9,198 bases of DNA from Bacillota bacterium (GCA_023436805.1 JAEZHT010000017.1:1-9198), one strand, 5' to 3'. Counted from the first letter of the stretch, positions 1 to 7,202 are shown. Numbers and translations: made by a program. Notes: generated by a model from the sequence alone, not told the origin.

Positions 1-77
1 TGGATAGAGATCATAACGCAGCGATCAACATCAACAAAGAAGGATTTAGAAAGTATAAGTTAGCTTTTCAGTTATAA
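1..77 (+). CDS. tnpB: TnpB (IS200/IS605 OrfB) RNA-guided nuclease, C-terminal end only
   Basis: Partial gene cut by the left window edge; the reading frame begins at position 3 and stops with TAA at 75-77. The 24 visible residues open with DRDHNAAINI, which matches the final RuvC motif (DRDxNAAxNI) of TnpB proteins; the Asp of the DxNAA part, codon 9-11, is probably the third catalytic acid. TnpB is the transposon-encoded, omega-RNA-guided DNA endonuclease related to Cas12, which helps the element persist after excision. The short tail after the motif (NKEGFRKYKLAFQL) is normal for the family. The zinc finger and the other RuvC motifs lie outside the window, so I cannot tell whether the gene is intact or whether a tnpA transposase accompanies it. 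The structured right end that follows immediately supports the call. Confidence 0.88.
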   Translation, partial: DRDHNAAININKEGFRKYKLAFQL

Positions 78-183
78 ATGAATAAGAACCGTAGGGACTA
101 CGGGGATAGCCTATTGAGTCACTGGTGATTACACTGGTTTGGATAGGAAGCCCCCACTTCTATTTAAGTGGTGGGTAGTTCAC
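1..183 (+). mobile_element. IS200/IS605-family element, right-end portion
   Basis: The tnpB tail is followed by about 105 nt of stem-loops ending in a GC-rich imperfect hairpin, CCCCCACTT (151-159) against AAGTGG-T-GGG (166-175, T172 bulged), and then GTTCAC (178-183). A subterminal hairpin a few bases inside the end, with no terminal inverted repeats or target duplication, is the architecture of this family, where a Y1 transposase recognises the hairpin. I place the right boundary at TTCA/TTCAC (179-183) by analogy with related elements; it could be off by one or two bases. The left end is outside the window. Confidence 0.75.
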
Positions 184-199
184 TTTAAACAAAACATAG
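78..199 (+). ncRNA. Probable omega RNA (reRNA) of TnpB: scaffold plus guide
   Basis: TnpB guide RNAs are made from the 3' end of tnpB and the element's right end, with the guide read from the flanking DNA. Visible structure: a perfect hairpin CCGTAG (89-94) GGA CTACGG (98-103); a long-range pairing CCTAT (110-114) with ATAGG (143-147) enclosing 115-142; and the terminal hairpin 151-175. The sequence then passes GTTCAC and enters the flank. A guide of about 16 nt would start at 184 (TTTAAACAAAACATAG, 184-199). The true 5' end probably lies within tnpB. The scaffold call rests on position and folding. The guide boundary is inferred. Confidence 0.65.
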
Positions 200-203
200 A
201 TAT

Positions 204-239
204 ATTCATGATCGCGAACCTAAAAATCGATTTATGAAT
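204..239. repeat. Imperfect inverted repeat in the IS flank
   Basis: ATTCAT-G-ATCG (204-214) can pair with CGAT-TT-ATGAAT (228-239), giving ten base pairs interrupted by small bulges around a 13-nt loop. No T-run follows, so it is not a good terminator. It lies between the IS end and the terminator at 252. It may be the remains of a 3' untranslated region of the gene that preceded the insertion, or chance in AT-rich DNA. No role can be assigned. Confidence 0.3.
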
Positions 240-251
240 CTTAACCAACAG

Positions 252-277
252 AAGCCCATCTTTGGGCTTTTATCTTC
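252..277 (+). terminator. Rho-independent terminator before the 337 gene
   Basis: AAGCCCA (252-258), loop TCTT, TGGGCTT (263-269), then a T-rich stretch that resumes at 279-286. The stem is perfect over 7 bp. It would end transcription coming from the left, either from tnpB or from the gene into whose 3' region the element inserted, and it insulates the promoter at 307. Confidence 0.8.
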
Positions 278-306
278 GTTTTTTTTCAATTACATATGAA
301 TATATG

Positions 307-315
307 TGGTATAAT
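307..315 (+). promoter_or_regulatory. Extended -10 promoter for the 337-tkt unit
   Basis: A consensus TATAAT (310-315) is preceded by TGG (307-309), the TGn extended -10 element. No convincing -35 box lies at 17 bp spacing (287-292 reads CAATTA), which is tolerable for an extended -10 promoter. A transcript starting near 322 would have a leader of only about 15 nt. GGAGG at 323-327 is well placed for the ATG at 337. Confidence 0.7.
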
Positions 316-336
316 TGAATTTGGAGGACGTATACC

Positions 337-984
337 ATGAAATTACAATACGCAATTTTTAAACAACTCAATGAACCTAAAGAAATCCAACAAACCGACG
401 GCAAAACCGTGGAAATTCATTCCATGAACAATACCCGTTATTTATCTCGATTCGCTGGCAAAGGACAATTTGCCGTATGGACGAGCGACTCTAAATCCTT
501 TAAACTCTTGATCGAAGATGGCTACTACAAAGTCATGAAAGACTTGTATTCAAAACGTGTCAATCAAGTATGGATTCGTTTTTATGAACAAGCAGACAAA
601 GTACGCTTCGGATTACTATACAAGATGGTATTCCCAATGATCGCTTTATCGATGGCACTTGCATTATTATTCTCGATGGTACCAGCGTTAAGTGGTTATC
701 AAAATTATGCATTAATCGGGATTTTGGCTGTCGTACTCATCACCAATATGTTACAAACCTCAATCATGAGAAAAAAAGTTGAAGGCTCCAGATCTGAAGC
801 CGTCAGAGATATTAAACTCATCGTAGGCGAAGCTCGATTCAACGAACTGCTCGAACTACAAGGCAAGTATTATGAAGACTACTTCAAATTTGAAGAAAAA
901 GTTGAACCTGTTGAAACACAAGTTGAAACTGAAGTTGAAGCCGTCGTAGAATCACAACCTGAAGAAGAAAAAAAATCAAAATAA
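337..984 (+). CDS. Unrecognised two-helix membrane protein with acidic tail
   Basis: 215 residues; I do not recognise a family. GGAGG at 323-327 lies 9 nt before the ATG, so the start is well supported. The soluble N-terminal part (residues 1-90) has an aromatic-rich stretch at 76-83 (NQVWIRFY). Two hydrophobic segments follow, about 92-116 (FGLLYKMVFPMIALSMALAL) and 124-142 (ALIGILAVVLITNML), joined by a short turn. With no signal peptide and a basic RKK after the second helix (145-147), both ends probably face the cytoplasm. Residues 150-185 look helical. The last 30 residues are a low-complexity Glu/Val-rich repeat (PVETQVETEVEAVVES) ending in EEEKKSK. The gene lies 11 nt upstream of tkt and shares its promoter, but nothing in it suggests a metabolic role. 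Function unknown. Confidence 0.85.
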   Translation: MKLQYAIFKQLNEPKEIQQTDGKTVEIHSMNNTRYLSRFAGKGQFAVWTSDSKSFKLLIEDGYYKVMKDLYSKRVNQVWIRFYEQADKVRFGLLYKMVFPMIALSMALALLFSMVPALSGYQNYALIGILAVVLITNMLQTSIMRKKVEGSRSEAVRDIKLIVGEARFNELLELQGKYYEDYFKFEEKVEPVETQVETEVEAVVESQPEEEKKSK

Positions 985-995
985 AGAGGTAATTT

Positions 996-2951
996 ATGGA
1001 AAAGATGGATCATTTAAGTATTCAAACACTACGTTTCCTAGGTGTTGACGCAATCAACCAAGCAAACTCTGGACACCCAGGTATTGTACTCGGTGCTGCT
1101 CCAATGGCACACGTGCTTTACACCCGTTTTTTAAAAGCATTCCCGAAAAAATCAAATTGGTTTAACCGTGACCGCTTCATTTTATCTGCCGGACATGGGT
1201 CGATGTTGTTGTATGGTTTAAATCACTTATCTGGATACCAATTATCCATCGATGATTTAAAAAACTTTAGACAAATCGGTAAAACCCCAGGTCACCCTGA
1301 ATATGGTCATACCGATGGTGTAGAAACCACCTCAGGTCCGCTTGGACAAGGGATTTCTAATGGTGTAGGTATGGCGATTGCTGAAAGCCATTTAGCTGCA
1401 CGTTTTAACAAAGAAAACTTCCCAATCATTGATCACTATACTTATGTACTTTGTGGCGATGGCGACCTTCAAGAAGGGGTAGCGCTAGAGGCTTTATCTT
1501 TAGCGGGACACCTTGGTTTAGGTAAACTCATCGTATTATTCGATTCCAATGATATCCAATTAGATGGTAAAGTTTCATTGGCATTTTCAGATGACCACAA
1601 GAAGAAATTTGAATCCATGAATTGGCACTATCAAAAAGTGTCTGATGGCAATGACTTAAATGCCATCACCAAGGCCATTAAAAAGGCACAAAGAGAATCT
1701 GAAAAACCAAGTGTCATTGAAATTAAAACCATCATTGGTTATGGTACATCCTTGGCAGGTACATCCAATGTCCATGGATCACCTATTGGTTTGGAAAAAG
1801 CCGATGAACTCCGAAAGAATTTAAACTGGAGTTATAAGCCATTTGAAGTGCCACAAGAAGTTTATAAATACTATAAAACCAAAGTCTACAATCGTGGGTC
1901 CAGATACTATCGTCAATGGATTCAAATGATTGCAGATTATCAAGAAAAATACCCAGTAGAAGCGGCTCAACTCAAAACATTTATCGTTGAAAATCAAGAG
2001 ATTGAATTGAAAGATTTACCTAAGTTCGAAGTCGGTGCACAAATCGCGACACGTGCTGCATCCGGTAAAGTCCTCGATGAATTATCAAAAATGATGCCAA
2101 ACATCATTGGTGGGTCGGCAGACTTAACCGCTTCAACCAAAGCCAAAGGTGCAGATGGACACTACTCAAAAGAAAACCGTTTGGGTAGAAACATTAACTT
2201 TGGTGTTAGAGAACACGCCATGGGTGCGATTGTCAACGGGATGCAACTCCACGGTGGGCTAAAAGCATTCGCTGGGGCATTCTTTGTATTCTCGGATTAC
2301 ATGAAGCCATCGATCCGTTTGGCAGCCCTCATGCAAATCCCGTCCATATTCGTCTTCTCACACGATACCATCGCTGTTGGTGAAGATGGACCGACCCATG
2401 AACCAATTGAACAACTCGCGGGACTTCGCGTCATACCGGGCTTAAACGTAATGAGACCAGCTGACGCTAACGAAACCAGAGCTGCGTGGTTATGGGCCAT
2501 CAAACAACACAAAACACCTTCAGCCATCGTCTTAACTAGACAAAACTTGAAGACACTTCCAGTGGTTTGTATGGATGTATTTGAAAAAGGTGCCTATGTT
2601 GTTTCACCTGAAAAAGGAACACTCCAAGGCGTACTACTCGCTGCAGGTTCTGAAGTCGGTTTAGCCATCGAAGCACAACAACAACTTGAATCTCAAGGCA
2701 TATTTACCCGCGTGGTTTCAATGCCTTCCCATTATTTATTTGAAAAACAACCTGAAGCCTATAAACATGAAGTATTGCCTCAAGGCGTGAAGACCTTAGC
2801 CATTGAAATGGGTTCGTCTGCGTCTTGGTACAAATACACCCCTCATGTCTACGGCATTGACCGCTACGGTCTGTCCGCCCCACTTGAAGTGGTCATCAAG
2901 GCATTTGGATTTACCAAAGAAAAAGTAGCACAAGCATTTCTAAATATTTAA
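996..2951 (+). CDS. tkt: Transketolase
   Basis: Thiamine-diphosphate enzyme of the non-oxidative pentose phosphate pathway; moves two-carbon ketol units between xylulose-5-P and ribose-5-P or erythrose-4-P, linking glycolysis to ribose supply. The 651 residues match the usual ~650-670. Visible in order: GHPG with substrate His (26-29), AGHGS (65-69), TTSGPLGQG (111-119), ThDP/metal motif GDGDLQEG (154-161) with Asn185, His260 in NVHGSP, GGSADL (372-377), VREHAMG (404-410) with the ThDP-activating Glu406, the transketolase signature GEDGPTHEPIEQLAGLR (462-478), and LTRQ (513-516) for phosphate binding. All key residues are present, so it should be active. AGAGGT (985-990) lies 5 nt before the first ATG, favouring it over ATG 1005. 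It is the second gene of a two-gene unit and has its own terminator. A candidate parS site lies inside it at 2600-2615. Confidence 0.97.
   Translation: MEKMDHLSIQTLRFLGVDAINQANSGHPGIVLGAAPMAHVLYTRFLKAFPKKSNWFNRDRFILSAGHGSMLLYGLNHLSGYQLSIDDLKNFRQIGKTPGHPEYGHTDGVETTSGPLGQGISNGVGMAIAESHLAARFNKENFPIIDHYTYVLCGDGDLQEGVALEALSLAGHLGLGKLIVLFDSNDIQLDGKVSLAFSDDHKKKFESMNWHYQKVSDGNDLNAITKAIKKAQRESEKPSVIEIKTIIGYGTSLAGTSNVHGSPIGLEKADELRKNLNWSYKPFEVPQEVYKYYKTKVYNRGSRYYRQWIQMIADYQEKYPVEAAQLKTFIVENQEIELKDLPKFEVGAQIATRAASGKVLDELSKMMPNIIGGSADLTASTKAKGADGHYSKENRLGRNINFGVREHAMGAIVNGMQLHGGLKAFAGAFFVFSDYMKPSIRLAALMQIPSIFVFSHDTIAVGEDGPTHEPIEQLAGLRVIPGLNVMRPADANETRAAWLWAIKQHKTPSAIVLTRQNLKTLPVVCMDVFEKGAYVVSPEKGTLQGVLLAAGSEVGLAIEAQQQLESQGIFTRVVSMPSHYLFEKQPEAYKHEVLPQGVKTLAIEMGSSASWYKYTPHVYGIDRYGLSAPLEVVIKAFGFTKEKVAQAFLNI
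2600..2615. other. Candidate parS centromere site inside tkt
   Basis: TGTTTCACCTGAAAAA matches the canonical bacterial parS palindrome TGTTTCACGTGAAACA at 14 of 16 positions; the mismatches are position 9 (C for G) and position 15 (A for C). The parB gene is about 3.8 kb away, and parS sites cluster near parAB and often lie inside coding sequence. The central mismatch breaks the CACGTG core, which could strongly weaken ParB binding. The bases also encode a plausible VVSPEK in tkt, so this may be coincidence. Confidence 0.35.
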
Positions 2952-2952
2952 G

Positions 2953-2976
2953 AGGCGAGCAATCGCCTTCTTTTTT
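2953..2976 (+). terminator. Rho-independent terminator of tkt
   Basis: AGGCGA (2953-2958), GCAA loop, TCGCCT (2963-2968), then TC and six T residues (2971-2976). It starts one base after the tkt stop and separates the tkt unit from the mnmG operon. Confidence 0.9.
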
Positions 2977-2993
2977 CTTCGAAGCTTTTTATG

Positions 2994-3022
2994 TTGTAAA
3001 CATAATTTGTTCTTGGTAGAAT
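2994..3022 (+). promoter_or_regulatory. Promoter of the mnmG-rsmG-parA-parB operon
   Basis: The -35 box is TTGTAA (2994-2999), followed by a 17-bp spacer and the -10 box TAGAAT (3017-3022). TGG directly before the -10 gives an extended -10 motif. Transcription would start near 3029, leaving a leader of about 16 nt that is almost entirely ribosome binding site. No operator or riboswitch fits in this leader. Confidence 0.8.
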
Positions 3023-3030
3023 AGTACAGC

Positions 3031-3044
3031 AGGAAGTGATATTT
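3031..3044 (+). promoter_or_regulatory. Ribosome binding site that decides the mnmG start
   Basis: AGGA (3031-3034) with the following AGTG is the only Shine-Dalgarno-like stretch. It ends 10 nt before ATG 3045 but only 1 nt before the in-frame GTG at 3036, which is too close. ATG 3045 is therefore the start. Confidence 0.8.
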
Positions 3045-4892
3045 ATGTTAGACGTTATCGTCGTTGGTGGCGGACATGCCGGCATCGAAGCTGCGCTTGC
3101 AGCAGCGAGAATGGGCATGAAAACCATGCTTGTAACAGGAAAATTAGATCGTGTTGGCACCATGAGTTGTAACCCATCCATTGGTGGTCCAGCCAAAGGC
3201 ATCGTCGTTAGAGAAATCGACGCCTTAGGTGGACAAATGGCCAGAAGTGCAGACAAAGGCCAAATTCAAATGAAAATGCTGAACCTATCTAAAGGTCCGG
3301 CTGTTTGGGCTTTACGTGCTCAAATTGACAAACTTGAGTATCCGAAAATCATGTTAGAAGTATTACAAAACACCCCGAACTTACAACTTCTTGAAGCATT
3401 GGTTGAAGGCCTTCACGTGGAAGGTAAAACAGCCAAAGGTGTTGTTTTAGAGTCCAAAGAAATCATCGAATCCAAAACCGTCATCATTACCACAGGTACA
3501 TATCTACACAGCCGCATTCTGATTGGTCATCAAACCAAAGACAGCGGACCAGACAATCAACCCACAACCCACGGCATCAGTGCCCAATTGGCACAGTTGG
3601 GATTCGAAATTGTAAGGTTAAAAACAGGGACTCCACCCCGCATTTTAAAGTCATCGATTCATTATGAAAAGACAACCCCACAATACGCGGATGACAAGTT
3701 CCAAACCTTCTCATTTGACCCCGAAATTACGACCATGGGACACCAAGAACCATGTTATTTGACACATACCAATTTAATCACTCATGGCATCATCAATATG
3801 CACTTAGGTGACTCCGCCATGTATGGTGGCATCGTCGAAGGTGTCGGTCCAAGATACTGCCCTTCCATCGAAGATAAAGTCGTTCGTTTCAGCGATAAAG
3901 AAAGACACCAGATTTTCCTTGAACCTGAAAGCCTAAGTTTGGATGAAATCTATGTCCAAGGATTGTCTTCATCGATGCCGAGAGATGTTCAAGCACGAAT
4001 TGTGCACTCCATAAAAGGGCTTGAAGACGCGGTTATCGTCAAATATGCATACGCCATTGAATACGACGCTATCAACCCGACACAACTCTATCAATCGCTT
4101 GAAACACGTCTCGTGGAGAACTTATTCTGTGCTGGACAAATCAACGGCACCAGTGGGTATGAAGAAGCGGCGGGACAGGGCTTAATGGCGGGAATAAACG
4201 CTGTTTTAAAGATTCGTGGAGAAGCCCCATTCATCCTCAAACGTAATGAAGCATATATTGGCGTCTTAATTGATGATTTAATCACCAAAGGTACCAAAGA
4301 ACCTTACCGTCTACTCACCTCACGTGCTGAACACCGTTTGTTGTTAAGACATGATAACGCGGACTTAAGATTACGTGAATATGGGCATCAAATTGGATTG
4401 GTAGATGATGCACGTTATGAACGTTTCTTAAACAAAAAAGCTGACATTCAAAAACTCACCGATGAAATCAAAACGGTCTATATTTTACCCAATGAAACAA
4501 ACAATCAAATCATCCGTTCCACAGGGTCTGCGAAGATTACAGATCGCACTTCATTATATGAACTACTCAAACGTCCTGAAATTAGATATAATATAATTAA
4601 TGAATTTTATCCAAACAATTACAGTGAAGCTGTATTGGAACAAGTTGAAATTCAAGTGAAGTATGCAGGCTATATCGATAAAGCCTACAAAGAAGCAGAA
4701 AAAATGGTTAAAGTTGATGAAAAACCCATTCCAACAGACATCAATTATGACCTCATTAAAAACTTGGCCAATGAAGCCAGAGTTAAACTAAAAAAGATTA
4801 GACCAACCACACTCGGACAAGCCTCACGTATCAGTGGTGTGAATCCGGCAGACATCTCTATCTTATTGGTTTATTTAGAATCCTTGAGGTAA
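3045..4892 (+). CDS. mnmG: tRNA uridine-34 carboxymethylaminomethyl modification enzyme, FAD subunit
   Basis: MnmG (GidA) works with the GTPase MnmE to install the cmnm5 group on U34 of tRNAs reading A/G-ending codons, using FAD, NADH, methylene-THF and glycine. It is a cytosolic dimer. The 615 residues from ATG 3045 match the family length. Visible: dinucleotide-binding GGGHAG (8-13) after a beta strand; CNPSIGG (42-48) with the first conserved Cys; GPRYCPSIEDK (268-278), the GidA signature with the catalytic Cys272; NGTSGYEEAAGQG (367-379), the second signature; and YRLLTSRAEHRLLLRHDNAD (421-440). The C-terminal helical domain that contacts MnmE and tRNA is complete. It is first in a five-gene operon. 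MnmE, its obligatory partner, is not encoded in this window. An in-frame upstream GTG (3036) would add three residues but lacks a usable ribosome binding site. Confidence 0.97.
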   Translation: MLDVIVVGGGHAGIEAALAAARMGMKTMLVTGKLDRVGTMSCNPSIGGPAKGIVVREIDALGGQMARSADKGQIQMKMLNLSKGPAVWALRAQIDKLEYPKIMLEVLQNTPNLQLLEALVEGLHVEGKTAKGVVLESKEIIESKTVIITTGTYLHSRILIGHQTKDSGPDNQPTTHGISAQLAQLGFEIVRLKTGTPPRILKSSIHYEKTTPQYADDKFQTFSFDPEITTMGHQEPCYLTHTNLITHGIINMHLGDSAMYGGIVEGVGPRYCPSIEDKVVRFSDKERHQIFLEPESLSLDEIYVQGLSSSMPRDVQARIVHSIKGLEDAVIVKYAYAIEYDAINPTQLYQSLETRLVENLFCAGQINGTSGYEEAAGQGLMAGINAVLKIRGEAPFILKRNEAYIGVLIDDLITKGTKEPYRLLTSRAEHRLLLRHDNADLRLREYGHQIGLVDDARYERFLNKKADIQKLTDEIKTVYILPNETNNQIIRSTGSAKITDRTSLYELLKRPEIRYNIINEFYPNNYSEAVLEQVEIQVKYAGYIDKAYKEAEKMVKVDEKPIPTDINYDLIKNLANEARVKLKKIRPTTLGQASRISGVNPADISILLVYLESLR

Positions 4893-4893
4893 C

Positions 4894-5580
4894 ATGGACA
4901 TTTTCAAACCCCTAGAGCTATCACTCAGTGAGGCTCAACAAGCAAAACTACATCGCTATTACGAGGTCCTAATTCAAGAAAATGCAGTCATGAATTTGAC
5001 GGCCATTACAGACCTTGAAGGGGTTTATTATAAACACTTTTACGACTCGTTAACCTTGTCAAAAGCCATCGATCTTAACCAAGTATCCACCATCTTAGAT
5101 ATTGGCTCAGGGGCGGGATTCCCAGGGATTGTATTAAAGATCGTTTACCCCCATTTAAAACTGACCATCGTCGACTCTTTAAATAAACGTATATTGTTTT
5201 TAGGAAGACTGCTAAAAGCATTGGAAATTGAAGGTGTCGAACTGGTGTGTGACCGCGCTGAAGTGTTCGCTAAAACACGCCGTAATTATTTTGATTTGGT
5301 GACCGCACGCGCTGTCGCGCCAATTGAAATACTGGATGAATTGGCACTACCTTTAGTTAAAGTAGGCGGGTATCTAATCGCGATGAAAGCTCAAAACTTT
5401 CAAACCGAATTAGAACGTGCCAATAAAGGCATTCAAATCTTAGGCGGTAAAGTCGAATCCATCATATCCTTAGAATTACCCAATCATTTGGGCGAAAGAC
5501 ATTTATTGAAAATTAAAAAAGTGAAAGAAAACAACGCTTATCCAAGACCATTTAAAGACATCAAAAACAAACCACTATAA
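4894..5580 (+). CDS. rsmG: 16S rRNA (guanine-N7) methyltransferase RsmG
   Basis: RsmG (GidB) methylates N7 of G527 (E. coli numbering) in the 530 loop of 16S rRNA using S-adenosylmethionine; loss in other bacteria gives low-level streptomycin resistance. 228 residues, near the usual 207-240. Visible: NLTAI (34-38), KHFYDSL (47-53), SAM-binding DIGSGAGFPG (69-78), the acidic end of beta-2 at VDSLNKR (93-99), TARAVAP (137-143), and a basic C-terminus with YPRPF and KNKPL, resembling the YPR...KPL tail of the family. The start lies 1 nt after the mnmG stop, and GAGG (4886-4889) sits inside the last mnmG codons, so translation is probably coupled. The probable substrate sequence, the 530 loop, lies at about 8270-8290 in this window. 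Confidence 0.96.
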   Translation: MDIFKPLELSLSEAQQAKLHRYYEVLIQENAVMNLTAITDLEGVYYKHFYDSLTLSKAIDLNQVSTILDIGSGAGFPGIVLKIVYPHLKLTIVDSLNKRILFLGRLLKALEIEGVELVCDRAEVFAKTRRNYFDLVTARAVAPIEILDELALPLVKVGGYLIAMKAQNFQTELERANKGIQILGGKVESIISLELPNHLGERHLLKIKKVKENNAYPRPFKDIKNKPL

Positions 5581-5590
5581 GGAGTACCTC

Positions 5591-6382
5591 ATGGGAAAAG
5601 TCATATCGATTGCCAATCAAAAAGGTGGCGTCGGGAAAACAACTACATCGGTCAATCTTGCTGCCTCATTGGCATATTATGGCAAGCGCATATTATTGAT
5701 TGATTTCGATGCACAAGGTTCCGCAACCACCAGTTTAGGGATCAATCGAAGCCAATTGAGAGGTAATTTATACGACGCACTCATGGGTGAAAAATCATTT
5801 GAAGAAGTGACTTTGTGTATACCTGTTTTAGATAAATACCCCATGGATGTCATACCAGCCACCATTGATTTGGCAGGGATTGATATGAAGCTCATCAAAT
5901 TGGATGATCACGAATATACCTTAGATCGCTTACTCAGAAAAGTAAAAGAAAAGTACGATTATGTATTGATCGACTGTGCGCCAGCGCTTGGCATATCTAC
6001 ACTCAACGCATTGTACGCATCGGATTCAGTGTTAATTCCAATTCAGTGTCAGTTTCTAGCCATAGATGGTTTAACACAACTACTTAATACAGTTCGCGTG
6101 GTCCAAAAGAATCTGAAAGTGAATCATCGTGAGTTGACCATCGAGGGGGTCTTACTGACGATGCTAGACAAACGAACCAAAGCCGGTTGGGCAATTGTAA
6201 ACGAAGTCAAAGAGTATTTTCAAGAAGGTGTATTTAAAACGTTCATTACCAGTAATGTAGCAGCACAGGTCGCACCGACCTACGGCGTACCAATTTTAAC
6301 GTACGCACCAAAATCGAGTGCAGCTACTTTATATAAGTCATTGGCAAAGGAGTTAATCGAGAATAATGAAATCAAACACTAA
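5591..6382 (+). CDS. parA: Chromosome partitioning ATPase ParA (Soj)
   Basis: ParA/MinD-type ATPase that forms ATP-bound dimers on the nucleoid and, with ParB-parS, segregates chromosome origins; Soj homologues also regulate DnaA. 263 residues. Visible: deviant Walker A KGGVGKTT (11-18) with the signature Lys11, switch I DFDAQGSAT (38-46), and Walker B VLIDCAP (125-131). AAGGAG (5579-5584) overlaps the rsmG stop and sits 6 nt before the ATG. Oddity: the C-terminal region that in typical Soj proteins reads IPRNVRLSEAPS is ITSNVAAQVAPT here (219-230), losing the usual arginines, and the DARTN motif reads DKRTK (193-197). These regions contribute to non-specific DNA binding in characterised homologues, so DNA contacts may differ. 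The linked parB makes the partition role secure. Confidence 0.94.
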   Translation: MGKVISIANQKGGVGKTTTSVNLAASLAYYGKRILLIDFDAQGSATTSLGINRSQLRGNLYDALMGEKSFEEVTLCIPVLDKYPMDVIPATIDLAGIDMKLIKLDDHEYTLDRLLRKVKEKYDYVLIDCAPALGISTLNALYASDSVLIPIQCQFLAIDGLTQLLNTVRVVQKNLKVNHRELTIEGVLLTMLDKRTKAGWAIVNEVKEYFQEGVFKTFITSNVAAQVAPTYGVPILTYAPKSSAATLYKSLAKELIENNEIKH

Positions 6383-7202
6383 AGTATTAGGCAGAGGTTT
6401 AAAAGATTTATTGGTAGAAAATACCATCGATGAAATCCAAGAAGGGGAAATGATTATTGAGATTCCTTTAACAGAAATTACCCCAAACCCATTTCAACCA
6501 AGACGTATTTTTGACCCAGAGAAAATCAATGATTTGGCAGCGTCGATCAGTGAACATGGTATTTTCCAACCCATCATTGTAAAAAAAGTCAAAGACGGGT
6601 TCATGATTGTTTCTGGTGAACGTCGTTTTAGAGCGGCCAAACAAGTCGGTCTTTCTACGATCCCATCCATCGTCCGATCCTATGACCCTGCAAAAGTAGC
6701 GGAAATTTCATTGGTTGAAAACTTACAACGTGAAAATTTAAGTCCAATCGAAGAAGCCGAAGCGTACGCCAACATCATGCGTTCGATGGAAATCACCCAA
6801 AAGACTTTGGCTGAACGCATTGGTAAATCCAGAAGTTATGTTACCAACATCATCGGTTTGTTGAATTTACCAGATGAAGTCCAAGCCATGTTATTGAATA
6901 ATGACATTTCGATGGCTCATGCGCGTGTTCTATCTAAGCTGGATGACCCACTTAGAATTAAAACATTGGCTAAGAAGATTGTCCATGAACAATTGTCTGT
7001 CAGACAAATTGAAGCATTGGCTGAAAAAGAAGAAAAAACCAATAAACAAAAACGCGAACCCAAACCAAAGACATTCGTTGTCTATGAGCAAAGTTTGAAT
7101 CAAAAATTGGGCTTAAAAACCGTGGTGACAGCCAACAAGTTGACCATCAAGGTGAAATCCGAAGAAGAACTCAAAGCGTTGGTTGAAAAACTCCTCAAAT
7201 GA
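6366..7202 (+). CDS. parB: Chromosome partitioning protein ParB (Spo0J), CTPase and parS-binding
   Basis: ParB binds parS sites, uses CTP to form sliding clamps that spread along DNA, recruits SMC in many bacteria and stimulates ParA ATPase. 278 residues, typical for chromosomal ParB. Visible: N-terminal ParA-interaction motif LGRGL (8-12); NPFQPRR (41-47) and GIFQPIIV (65-72); the CTP-binding GERRFRA (84-90); ENLQREN (118-124) followed by the conserved LSPIEEAEAY; a helix-turn-helix at about 144-170; a Lys/Glu-rich linker (218-236); and a C-terminal dimerisation region. The gene overlaps parA by 17 nt, with AAAGGAG (6346-6352) 13 nt before the ATG, so coupling with parA translation is likely. 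It stops at TGA, evidence for the standard code. The absence of an adjacent noc distinguishes this from the Bacillus layout. Confidence 0.96.
   Translation: MKSNTKVLGRGLKDLLVENTIDEIQEGEMIIEIPLTEITPNPFQPRRIFDPEKINDLAASISEHGIFQPIIVKKVKDGFMIVSGERRFRAAKQVGLSTIPSIVRSYDPAKVAEISLVENLQRENLSPIEEAEAYANIMRSMEITQKTLAERIGKSRSYVTNIIGLLNLPDEVQAMLLNNDISMAHARVLSKLDDPLRIKTLAKKIVHEQLSVRQIEALAEKEEKTNKQKREPKPKTFVVYEQSLNQKLGLKTVVTANKLTIKVKSEEELKALVEKLLK

Noticed and set aside
1244..1252. DnaA-box-like TTATCCATC in tkt
   Set aside because: A single imperfect 9-mer inside a coding sequence, with no cluster or AT-rich unwinding region; no origin can be claimed.
2297..2527. Minus-strand open frame inside tkt
   Set aside because: Opposite a strongly conserved transketolase region, with no ribosome binding site or family resemblance.
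2948..3256. Minus-strand open frame across the tkt-mnmG gap
   Set aside because: It covers the mnmG promoter and FAD-binding region on the opposite strand; composition is a shadow of mnmG.
3410..3424. CACGTG-centred near-palindrome in mnmG considered as parS
   Set aside because: Only about 10 of 16 bases match the parS consensus; the outer bases differ on both sides.
4091..4297. Minus-strand open frame inside mnmG
   Set aside because: Antisense to the GidA signature region; no independent evidence.
5677..5898. Minus-strand open frame inside parA
   Set aside because: Antisense to conserved ParA motifs; no start signals.
6901..7098. Second + strand frame inside parB
   Set aside because: Overlaps the ParB coding frame; Lys-rich translation is a frame-shifted shadow of the linker.
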